DNA from: Bacillota bacterium
Lineage (GTDB): Bacteria > Bacillota > Clostridia > Tissierellales > Peptoniphilaceae
Length of the DNA stretch: 13,347 nucleotides
NCBI GenBank assembly: GCA_023442495.1
Contig: JAEZZB010000011.1
Span: 1 to 13,347, forward strand
Reading direction: 5' to 3'
Made by a program: the position numbers and the translations under genes. Position 1 is the stretch's first letter. The number at the start of each line of letters is the position of its first letter. Shown one piece after another: positions 1 through 5,540 of the stretch. Under the pieces are notes generated by a model that searched no databases, was not told where the DNA came from, and worked only from the letters and a program-made list of their open reading frames with translations.

Positions 1-2
1 GT

Positions 3-449
3 TTTAGAGAAATGGCTGATGTGGTAACTATTTCTCAAATGACACCAGGCCCGATTGCCTTAAATGGTGCGACCTTTGTAGGCACTAAAATTGCAGGAAT
101 TTTAGGATCAGTTGCTGCAACTTCGGCAATTATCTTACCTCAATTAATAATCATGATATTACTAGCTAAACTTTATTTTTCAGATAAAGAAATTTCATTT
201 ATGACTAAAATAATAAAAGCGTTGAGACCTGCAATTGCAGGTCTGATATTTATTGCAACACTTGATATGATACATGAATCCATATTCAATGGACTTGATA
301 TTGCATTTTCAAATATTTCATATGTTGCATTAATTACTTTTGTGATTGGATTTATATTATATGTAAAAAAAGTTGACATGATTAAATTAATCACATTTGG
401 AGCCGTAATGGGGATTTTCCTTACTATGCTTCAAGATATTATATTTTGA
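3..449 (+). CDS. Chromate transporter family (ChrA) protein, 5'-truncated by window edge
   Basis: This is the C-terminal three quarters of a short-form chromate transporter (CHR family), an inner-membrane permease. The reading frame is open to the first bases of the window, and residues before the first in-frame ATG at 12 (F-R-E) continue the family pattern, so that ATG is internal, not the start. The family signature TPGPIALNGATFVG follows directly. Four hydrophobic segments can be seen after it, counted from the ATG: about residues 27-56, 70-92, 102-118 and 123-145, with the last ending at the stop. Short CHR proteins are about 180 residues and usually occur as two adjacent genes forming a pair; the 145 residues visible plus about 40 missing fit one such half, and a partner gene would lie upstream. 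Substrate in this organism is unproven: many CHR proteins in anaerobes are annotated by homology only. Confidence 0.85.
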   Translation, partial: FREMADVVTISQMTPGPIALNGATFVGTKIAGILGSVAATSAIILPQLIIMILLAKLYFSDKEISFMTKIIKALRPAIAGLIFIATLDMIHESIFNGLDIAFSNISYVALITFVIGFILYVKKVDMIKLITFGAVMGIFLTMLQDIIF

Positions 450-670
450 AAAACACATCTAATCCCACAAAATATACTTTAGAATATGTTATTTTGAAAT
501 AAAAAATTAATTACACACCCTTTTTCAAATCATTTTTAAATTGAAGAAATAGCTACTATTGAAATTTTAAAGGAAGTTAAAGGGTGTGGAGTTAAAATTT
601 CTAAGACACGTAAATTTTATTCTGAGATTTACACCATATTCGAATTAGTCTAAATACTTTTATACTTAAA
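450..670. other. Intergenic stretch with a 10-bp inverted repeat and a 37-codon open frame
   Basis: No gene is recognised. CACACCCTTT at 514-523 is matched by its exact reverse complement AAAGGGTGTG at 579-588, with 55 bp between. A frame without ATG, GTG or TTG start runs from 540 to the stop at 651-653 and could be a fragment of a former coding region; I cannot assign it to a family. The stretch ends where the left-end-like sequence of an IS30 remnant begins. Confidence 0.4.
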
Positions 671-763
671 TTGTAAAATTAAGCGAAACAAAACTAAATA
701 AAATAAAAAACCATTTATAGTACACTAAGTCCTTAATAATAAATTTTGATATATAAGAGCAAT

Positions 764-1175
764 ACAATAATTGGGTAGGGTTGCAAATGTGCCGTAATCA
801 CACTAGTTGCGATAATAAGTAAAACTATTATTACCTTAAAACTACAAGGAAGCAGTAATAGCCTAATAACGTTCCTAAGAACATAATTAATCTATAACTT
901 TTGATAGAGTAAAAAAATTTAAACTGGAAAAGTATCTGCAATAAGAATGGTATATAAGTATTTTTCACAATCTAGGTAGATCACTACAATTAAATGAAAA
1001 CTCAATTAGATTATTAATAAGAGACAGATTACCAAATCAAATTCATTTCTGATATCTAGAAGAAAGTAATATTGTTTCTGCAGCTAACCGCAGAAACAAT
1101 ATTAAAAGAAAATCTTTAAATTACAAAATACCTATAGAGTTATTTATGGAATTAGTGTATCCTTGTCTAACTTAA
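764..1175 (+). pseudogene. IS30-family transposase remnant: catalytic core and C-terminus
   Basis: Translation in two frames recovers an IS30 transposase. In the frame starting at 764 the text reads TIIG, stop, GCKCAVITLVAIISKTII, matching the family's DTIIGKG / A-x-x-TLV region. From 891 to 1175 a single frame carries SITFDRVKKF (family TFDRGKEF, with the second catalytic Asp at 903-905), then NENSIRLLIRDRLP (family NEN-x-x-x-LIR, containing the catalytic Glu), and RKSLNYKIPIELF with the final stop at 1173-1175. The frame between these blocks is shifted and there are internal stop codons, including within 888-890, so nothing functional can be made. The N-terminal helix-turn-helix is missing. 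Orientation is the same as the second IS30 remnant at 4974-5155. Confidence 0.75.
1068..1103. repeat. Perfect 14-bp stem hairpin inside the IS30 remnant
   Basis: AATATTGTTTCTGC (1068-1081) and GCAGAAACAATATT (1090-1103) are exact reverse complements around an 8-base loop. It lies about 100 bp past the stop codon of the PTS IIA gene, so the fru operon transcript would read through it. The bases after the stem on that strand are ACTTTCTTCT rather than a clean T-run, so it could be a weak terminator or a 3' end stabiliser. No better terminator is visible for the operon. Confidence 0.6.
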
Positions 1176-1199
1176 TTTATCAAATGAAATTATCTTAAA

Positions 1200-1640
1200 T
1201 TAAGATAACACTTTTATTATTTCATTTTTATCATTTGTTGTTTTTAAGATTTTTATATTTTCTTCATTTATAAGTTTTTTTGAAACTTTAGCAAGATTCT
1301 TTAGATGTTCTTCTTCACCTTTTCCTTTAGGAATTAAAAATGAAATAATAACAACTACAGGAATATCATCTAATGTTTCCCAATCATCAATTTCTTGAGA
1401 ATTTCTAAGAAATAAAATTTTAGGTTTTATTATTGCATCAGATTTAGCATGCGGAATGGCAAATCCATTTATCATTCCTGTTGAACCTTCTTTTTCTCTT
1501 TTGATATAACCATTATAAACCTCTGTAGCAGATAAACTTATACCATTTTCTAGTGAGATTTCAGATAATCTCTTTAGTACCCCATCTCTTGTTGTTAGTT
1601 TTTCTGATAAAAATATATCTTTTTCATTAATTAAACTCAT
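1200..1640 (-). CDS. PTS fructose-family EIIA component
   Basis: A 146-residue cytoplasmic phosphocarrier of the fructose/mannitol EIIA family (EIIA_2, about 145-150 residues). It takes phosphate from HPr and passes it to the IIB domain. The active-site histidine is His64 in the signature GFAIPHAKSDAI (59-70). The downstream region (ILFLRNSQEIDDWETLD, then a Leu/Lys-rich helix near 115-135) matches the family layout. It is the last gene of the fru operon: its ATG follows the stop codon of the IIBC gene with no gap, and its ribosome binding site AAGGAG lies within the last codons of that gene, so translation is probably coupled. Having IIA as a separate chain, not fused to IIBC as in FruA of many bacteria, is a normal variant. 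A palindrome TTATCTTAA / TTAAGATAA (1190-1208) spans its stop codon. Confidence 0.9.
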   Translation of the reverse strand: MSLINEKDIFLSEKLTTRDGVLKRLSEISLENGISLSATEVYNGYIKREKEGSTGMINGFAIPHAKSDAIIKPKILFLRNSQEIDDWETLDDIPVVVIISFLIPKGKGEEEHLKNLAKVSKKLINEENIKILKTTNDKNEIIKVLS

Positions 1641-3041
1641 CTATAACTCCTTAACATCAAGTTTTTTTCTTGTCATTCCCAAAGCAACTGCTCCAACTAA
1701 AGAACCAATTAATATTGCTATTACCCATTGTAATGGATTAGTTACTACTGGTAACACAAGAAATCCTCCATGGGGCGCAGGAACTTGAACCTTAAATATA
1801 TATGTTAATACAGCGGCAACTGATGAACCTAACATAAAACTTGGTATAGCTTTTAAAGGATCTTTAGCTGCAAACGGAATTGCGCCCTCTGTAATATGTG
1901 TGGTTCCTAAAATCGCATTTACATAAGCTGAATTTTTTTCTTCTTTTGTAAATCTATCTTTAAATAATAGAGCAGAAAAAGTTGTTGTTAGTGGTGGTGC
2001 TATACATGCAGCAGAAACACCAGCCATAAATGAATAATTTCCTTGTGCAAGTAGCGCTGTTCCAGTTACATATGCAGCTTTATTTATTGGACCACCAAAA
2101 TCAAACGCTGACATAATACCTACAATAACGCCAAGAAGTATAGGGTTTGAATCCTCAAATTTAGCTAAGAAATTCATCATACCTTCATTTATAGCATTCA
2201 TAGGCGTTACTACTACAGTCATTATCAGTCCTACAATTAATACACTAGTTACAGGATATAAAAAAATAGCTTTTAATCCATCTAATTTTTTTGATAATAC
2301 ACTAAATAGTTTTTCAAGTAATCTTATTACATAGCCGGCTAAAAATCCTCCTAGAATACCACCCAAGAATCCCGCACCACCAGTGTTTGCTATTATTCCT
2401 GCTACAAATCCTGAAACTAAAGCAGGTCTTTTGCCAATACTTTGAGCAATATAAGCTGCTAAAATTGGCGTCATTAATCCCATAGCAACTCCACCTACTT
2501 GATTTAATCTTGCTGCTAATTCATTGTACTGTGCATTAGTTGGATCAGCTGAAAAAATGCCCCATAAAAATGATACAGCAATTAATACACCACCACTTAC
2601 TACAAATGGTAGCATATGAGATACCCCATTCATTAGATGCTTATAAACTTCTCTCAAAATATTATTTGATTCTGAGTCATCTTGAATATTAGAAGAAGTA
2701 TCCATTTTATCTTCATTTGGATATTTTATTTTTCCTTTTCCATCTAAAGCATCTTTTATTAATTTTTCCGGTTGTTTTATCCCTTGCAATACTGAAACAT
2801 CTATAATTCTTTTTCCTTTAAATCTTTCATCGTGTACATCTTTATCTGATGCGATGATAACCGCTTCAGCATTTTGTATTTCTTCATTAGTTAACTCGTT
2901 TTCTACACCAATTTGTCCATGTGTTTCTACCTTTATAGTAACGCCCATTTTTTTAGCTGCTTCTTCTAATTTTTCTTGAGCCATATATGTATGTGCTATA
3001 CCAGTGGTACAACCTGTTGCCGCTATTATTTTATATTTCAT
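1641..3041 (-). CDS. fruA: PTS fructose-specific EIIBC permease
   Basis: A 466-residue membrane permease that imports fructose and phosphorylates it to fructose-1-phosphate. Residues 1-100 are the IIB domain, with the phosphorylated cysteine Cys11 in AATGCTTGIAHTYMA. A hydrophilic linker (about 104-127, rich in Asp, Ser and Asn) leads to the IIC domain (about 128-460), which is strongly hydrophobic with many Gly-rich transmembrane segments. IIC signatures visible are SAFDFGGPINKAAY (311-324) and THITEGAIPFA (381-391), the substrate-site loop of fructose IIC proteins. There is no fused IIA; that function is the next gene. The start overlaps the end of fruK by 11 bases, with ribosome binding site GGAGG inside fruK (GGAGGAGACAATG), so the three genes form one translationally coupled unit. 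Specificity for fructose rather than mannose derivatives is inferred from pairing with fruK. Confidence 0.92.
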   Translation of the reverse strand: MKYKIIAATGCTTGIAHTYMAQEKLEEAAKKMGVTIKVETHGQIGVENELTNEEIQNAEAVIIASDKDVHDERFKGKRIIDVSVLQGIKQPEKLIKDALDGKGKIKYPNEDKMDTSSNIQDDSESNNILREVYKHLMNGVSHMLPFVVSGGVLIAVSFLWGIFSADPTNAQYNELAARLNQVGGVAMGLMTPILAAYIAQSIGKRPALVSGFVAGIIANTGGAGFLGGILGGFLAGYVIRLLEKLFSVLSKKLDGLKAIFLYPVTSVLIVGLIMTVVVTPMNAINEGMMNFLAKFEDSNPILLGVIVGIMSAFDFGGPINKAAYVTGTALLAQGNYSFMAGVSAACIAPPLTTTFSALLFKDRFTKEEKNSAYVNAILGTTHITEGAIPFAAKDPLKAIPSFMLGSSVAAVLTYIFKVQVPAPHGGFLVLPVVTNPLQWVIAILIGSLVGAVALGMTRKKLDVKEL

Positions 3042-3975
3042 TGTCTCCTCCTTCTAAATACTTTATTTCTATATCCTTCATCAATTCGTCTACATCATCA
3101 AATTCAGTTAAATTTTCTCTAAAGGCCGTGGAGCTGCCTGCTGCTACAGCTTTTTTTAATGCATCTTCCTTTGATGCATTCTTTATCAATTCTCCAACAA
3201 AAGTAGCAAGTAAAGTGTCTCCTGCCATTGCTGTATTAACAACTTTACCCTTTGGCGCATTACAATAAATTATAATATCTTTATTAACAAAAATAGCCCC
3301 TTCACCACCTAATGATACCAACACATTCTGTGCACCCATACTCAATAATTTTTTACTCAATCTTATAAACTGTTTGATATCATTAACCTCTTCATTAAAC
3401 CAAGAACATAATTCATTTTCATTCGGTTTTAGTAAATACGGATTATACTTGCACATATTTTTTATAAAACTAGATGAGTTATCTATTATTAATTTCACAT
3501 ATTTTTCCTGAGATATCTTGCATATCTTTTCAATATATGATTCGTCAATCCCATCTGGAAAACTACCATTAACGGATAAAATATCATTATCTTTTAAGTT
3601 TTTGCTTAAAAATTCAATATATTTCTGTTTAGCCGATTCAGATATTTTTGGACCTGGATTAACTTGTTTATATTCTATATTTTCAGATACAACTTTAGTG
3701 AATATATTTATTCTTGTTAGCCCATCAACTTCTGGAAAAAAAGTTTCTAATCCATATCTATTGATATCATTTTCAATAAAATCCCCTGTAAATCCCGCTT
3801 TGAACCCTGTAACTATACTTTTAATTCCAAGTTTTTGTAGAATTAATGAAAAATTCACACCTTTTCCATTAGCAGTTAATTCAGTATAGTTTGTTCTATT
3901 GACAACAAATGGTTCAAGCCTATCTGTTTCCACAAATAAATCTATAGCTAAATTTGCTGTGAATGAGTAAATCAT
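3031..3975 (-). CDS. fruK: 1-phosphofructokinase (PfkB family)
   Basis: A 314-residue cytoplasmic kinase of the PfkB/ribokinase superfamily, subgroup FruK/LacC, converting fructose-1-phosphate to fructose-1,6-bisphosphate. Visible family marks: an N-terminal substrate segment NLAIDLFVETDRL (8-20), ANGKGVN (35-41), NPGP (106-109), KPNENEL (183-189) and the C-terminal PfkB signature with the catalytic base Asp253 in AMAGDTLLATFVGE. The usual anion-hole sequence is G-A-G-D or G-S-G-D; here it is M-A-G-D, so the first glycine is replaced by Met250, an unusual variant worth checking. Length is normal (about 305-315). Start chosen for the GGGAGG ribosome binding site eight bases upstream. It is the first gene of the fru operon and is transcribed divergently from the RpiR-type regulator. 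LacC (tagatose-6-phosphate kinase) is the main alternative; the adjacent fructose PTS argues for FruK. Confidence 0.9.
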   Translation of the reverse strand: MIYSFTANLAIDLFVETDRLEPFVVNRTNYTELTANGKGVNFSLILQKLGIKSIVTGFKAGFTGDFIENDINRYGLETFFPEVDGLTRINIFTKVVSENIEYKQVNPGPKISESAKQKYIEFLSKNLKDNDILSVNGSFPDGIDESYIEKICKISQEKYVKLIIDNSSSFIKNMCKYNPYLLKPNENELCSWFNEEVNDIKQFIRLSKKLLSMGAQNVLVSLGGEGAIFVNKDIIIYCNAPKGKVVNTAMAGDTLLATFVGELIKNASKEDALKKAVAAGSSTAFRENLTEFDDVDELMKDIEIKYLEGGDNEI

Positions 3976-3998
3976 ATTTTCCTCCCTTTCCTTGTTCT

Positions 3999-4027
3999 AT
4001 TATAACACCACAGATTTTGTAAAGTTT
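3999..4027 (-). promoter_or_regulatory. Likely fru operon promoter
   Basis: A perfect -10 hexamer TATAAT (3999-4004, minus strand) lies about 25 bases upstream of the fruK start codon. The position for a -35 box at 17-bp spacing (4022-4027) reads AAACTT, a poor match to TTGACA, which suggests dependence on an activator. The divergent rpiR promoter overlaps this -35 region. Confidence 0.5.
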
Positions 4028-4045
4028 TCTATTTTATTATATAAT
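4017..4045 (+). promoter_or_regulatory. Promoter of the RpiR-type regulator gene
   Basis: TTGTAA (4017-4022), a 17-bp spacer and a perfect TATAAT (4040-4045) lie 43 bases upstream of the preferred ATG at 4089. The spacing is ideal. It overlaps the -35 region of the divergent fru promoter, so the two promoters may compete or be controlled by the same bound protein. Confidence 0.65.
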
Positions 4046-4056
4046 TTATACCATAT

Positions 4057-4071
4057 TGGAAAATGTTTACA
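4057..4071. promoter_or_regulatory. Palindromic operator candidate (RpiR site or degenerate cre)
   Basis: TGGAAAATGTTTACA is an imperfect palindrome with arms TGGAAA / TTTACA. On the minus strand, TGTAAACATTTTCCA resembles the catabolite-response (cre) consensus but lacks the central CG and has a mismatch near the right end. It lies between the rpiR promoter and its start codon, where a bound protein would block rpiR transcription, and about 55-65 bp upstream of the fru -10 box. It could be the target of the RpiR protein itself or of CcpA. Confidence 0.35.
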
Positions 4072-4088
4072 TCCGAAAAGAGGTTAAT

Positions 4089-4835
4089 ATGAAAAACTTA
4101 ACAGAGACAGAACAATATTTAATAGAATTTATAGAAAATAATATAGAAGATTTATCTAATGTTTCGATAACTAGATTAAGTGAATTAGCATCCGTTTCAA
4201 CAGCTACTATATTTAGGTCTGTAAAAAAACTCGGATACAAAGGATTTGCAGATTTCAAAATCAAAACTATGTCAAATAGAAAAAATGACGACTACTATAG
4301 ATTGTTAAATGATGGTAAAGAAATTAGAAAAATAATCCAAAAAAACCAGTTAGAAGTAACTAATACAATAGAAAATTTAAGCATTGAATCAATTGACGAT
4401 ACTTTAAACTATCTAAACGGAGCAAATTGCATATATATCTTTGCTAGAGGTTTATCTGAACAAATCGGTAAAGAAATGGAGATGAAAATGCACCTCTTAA
4501 ACAAAAGATGTGAACTATACACAGATCCAAATATTATAAGAAGAATTTCTTATAGAGCTAATACTGATGATGTTGTTTTATATATTTCTCTAAACGGAGA
4601 AACTTTAGAATTGGTTGAATCTGCAAAAATAATAAATTCTAATGATATACCCTCAATTTTAATAACAACAAATGGAAATTCTTCATTAGCAAAATTATGT
4701 ATGATAGTTATTGAAGGTTATAAATCAGTACAGTCATATTTTCCGGACTATGAAGTTAGATCAAGAACTTCATTAAACGTTATTAGTAGAATAATTTTAG
4801 ACTCTTATGCTAATAGATTTACTATCAAAAAATAA
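4089..4835 (+). CDS. RpiR-family transcriptional regulator (HTH + SIS)
   Basis: A 248-residue sugar-phosphate-sensing regulator. Residues 1-75 are the HTH_6 domain, with the helix-turn-helix around 27-48 (ITRLSELASVSTATIFRSVK). Residues about 108-215 are a SIS (sugar isomerase) fold, showing SLNGET (167-172) and TTNGNSSLAK (193-202), where a phosphosugar would bind; the C-terminal helix RTSLNVISRIILDSY is typical. I prefer the ATG at 4089 over the in-frame TTG at 4056: AAGAGG sits just upstream of 4089, the TTG has no ribosome binding site, and the family starts near the MKNLTxxE segment. It is divergent from the fruK operon with 113 bp between start codons, so it very probably controls that operon, with fructose-1-phosphate or a related ester as ligand (inference). 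Fructose operons are more often run by DeoR-type FruR. Confidence 0.88.
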   Translation: MKNLTETEQYLIEFIENNIEDLSNVSITRLSELASVSTATIFRSVKKLGYKGFADFKIKTMSNRKNDDYYRLLNDGKEIRKIIQKNQLEVTNTIENLSIESIDDTLNYLNGANCIYIFARGLSEQIGKEMEMKMHLLNKRCELYTDPNIIRRISYRANTDDVVLYISLNGETLELVESAKIINSNDIPSILITTNGNSSLAKLCMIVIEGYKSVQSYFPDYEVRSRTSLNVISRIILDSYANRFTIKK

Positions 4836-4883
4836 TTTAGAACAATTATTTTTCTTAACTTATTTACTTTTATTTGATAAAAG

Positions 4884-5155
4884 TTGTAAAATTAAATGCG
4901 ACACTAAAAAAAAGAAAACTCATACTAACTTCGTGTAAAATGTTAATAACTACAAAAACATACGGAGGTTAATATAAGTTATAAACATCTTACCATAAAT
5001 GAGAGAAATAAGATAGAAGTACTAAGTAAAGAGAGCTATTCTTCTAGAAGAATAGCAAAAATTTTAGGTTTCATCACTCTACAATATCTAGAGAATTAGA
5101 AAGGTGTGATAATGAGTATAAAGCTGTCTATGCCCAAAAAGATAAGATTGAATAA
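4884..5155 (+). mobile_element. Decayed IS30-family element (right copy), 5' part only
   Basis: TTGTAAAATTAAATGCGACAC (from 4884) matches the presumed left end at 671 over its first 12 bases and again at GCGA. It is followed by an AT-rich leader and the start of an IS30 transposase. After about 5155 no further transposase similarity can be followed, so about four fifths of the element are lost. Same orientation as the remnant at 671-1197. Downstream of rpiR, a small hairpin (ACTTTTAT / ATAAAAGT, 4866-4884) abuts the presumed end. Confidence 0.5.
4974..5155 (+). pseudogene. IS30-family transposase remnant: N-terminal HTH
   Basis: Reading from 4974 gives SYKHLTINERNKIEVL followed by SKESYSSRRIAKILG, the typical IS30 N-terminus with its helix-turn-helix. 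One base is missing near 5069-5071; after a one-base shift the text continues HHSTISRELERCDNEYKA up to a stop at 5153-5155. The start codon is also lost: a strong GGAGG site (4964-4968) stands five bases before ATA, where the ancestral ATG is expected. So three inactivating changes are visible: start mutation, frameshift and truncation. This piece covers about the first 60 residues of a protein normally 310-350 long. Confidence 0.78.
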
Positions 5156-5241
5156 TCAATTATAAAATTAGATTGCTGAGTAGAAATAAATAATTAAAGC
5201 CATTCAACATTTTGTGTATTTATAATATTAGATAATTTAGT

Positions 5242-5407
5242 TTACATAAGATTAAAATTACAATTTGTATAACCTTGTTACCAGTGAATTCTTGTTACAT
5301 AAAATTGGTAATGCAAATTGTATAACCTCGTTTCCAGTAAATTCATGTTACATCATAATGATAATAGCCATTTGTGTAACAATAGTACTAAATAATTCAT
5401 CTTACAT
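5242..5407. repeat. 53-bp tandem repeat, about 3.1 copies, each with a spaced dyad
   Basis: Units start with TTACAT at 5242, 5295, 5348 and 5402, giving periods of 53, 53 and 54 bp; the last copy is only a fragment. Units 1 and 2 agree at 42 of 53 positions; unit 3 is more diverged. In units 2 and 3, GTTACA at the junction faces TGTATAAC or TGTGTAAC about 22-25 bp later, so each carries a GTTACA-type inverted pair. The block lies outside the neighbouring transcripts: the terminator at 5472-5509 separates it from the nucleotidase gene. There is no coding frame through it. It could be a cluster of protein-binding sites or a decayed intergenic repeat. Confidence 0.7.
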
Positions 5408-5471
5408 GCATTACGACTGTTATTTTAACTTCATTATTTTCTAACTTTTAAATAATATTATTAAAAAGCTC

Positions 5472-5509
5472 AAAAAAAAACAACCCCACAGATCTCTCCG
5501 CAGGGCTGT
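5472..5509 (-). terminator. Strong Rho-independent terminator of the nucleotidase gene
   Basis: On the minus strand, ACAGCCCTGCGGA, a GAGA loop, and TCTGTGGGGTTGT form a fully paired 13-bp stem (counting four G-U pairs), followed by a run of T residues. It begins about 30 bases after the stop codon of the wall-anchored nucleotidase. Confidence 0.9.
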
Positions 5510-5540
5510 CAAAACTCTATAATATTACTTTATTTTCGTT

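Larger units (their letters stand above)
671..1197 (+). mobile_element. Decayed, internally deleted IS30-family element (left copy)
   Basis: TTGTAAAATTAA at 671-682, followed by GCGA, recurs at 4884-4895 just upstream of a recognisable IS30 transposase start, so it probably marks the left end of the same type of element. In this copy only about 80 bp separate that end from the catalytic core, so the DNA-binding N-terminus has been deleted. The element runs to about 1197, where the stop codon of the PTS IIA gene begins. No intact right terminal repeat complementary to the left end was found, so the right border is approximate. Confidence 0.5.

Noticed and set aside
12..14. ATG at 12 as the true start of the chromate transporter gene
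   Set aside because: The frame is open upstream and carries family-like residues, and about 40 N-terminal residues of the family are missing; no ribosome binding site is seen.
2987..3889. Plus-strand frames opposite fruK and the IIBC gene
   Set aside because: They lie antisense to genes with clear family motifs, have no ribosome binding sites and show no family resemblance.
4056..4088. TTG at 4056 as start of the RpiR protein
   Set aside because: No ribosome binding site precedes it, while AAGAGG precedes the ATG at 4089; the extra 11 residues do not fit the family.
4866..4884. Terminator after the RpiR gene
   Set aside because: The ACTTTTAT / ATAAAAGT hairpin is purely AT-rich apart from one pair and is not followed by a T-run, so it was mentioned only in passing.
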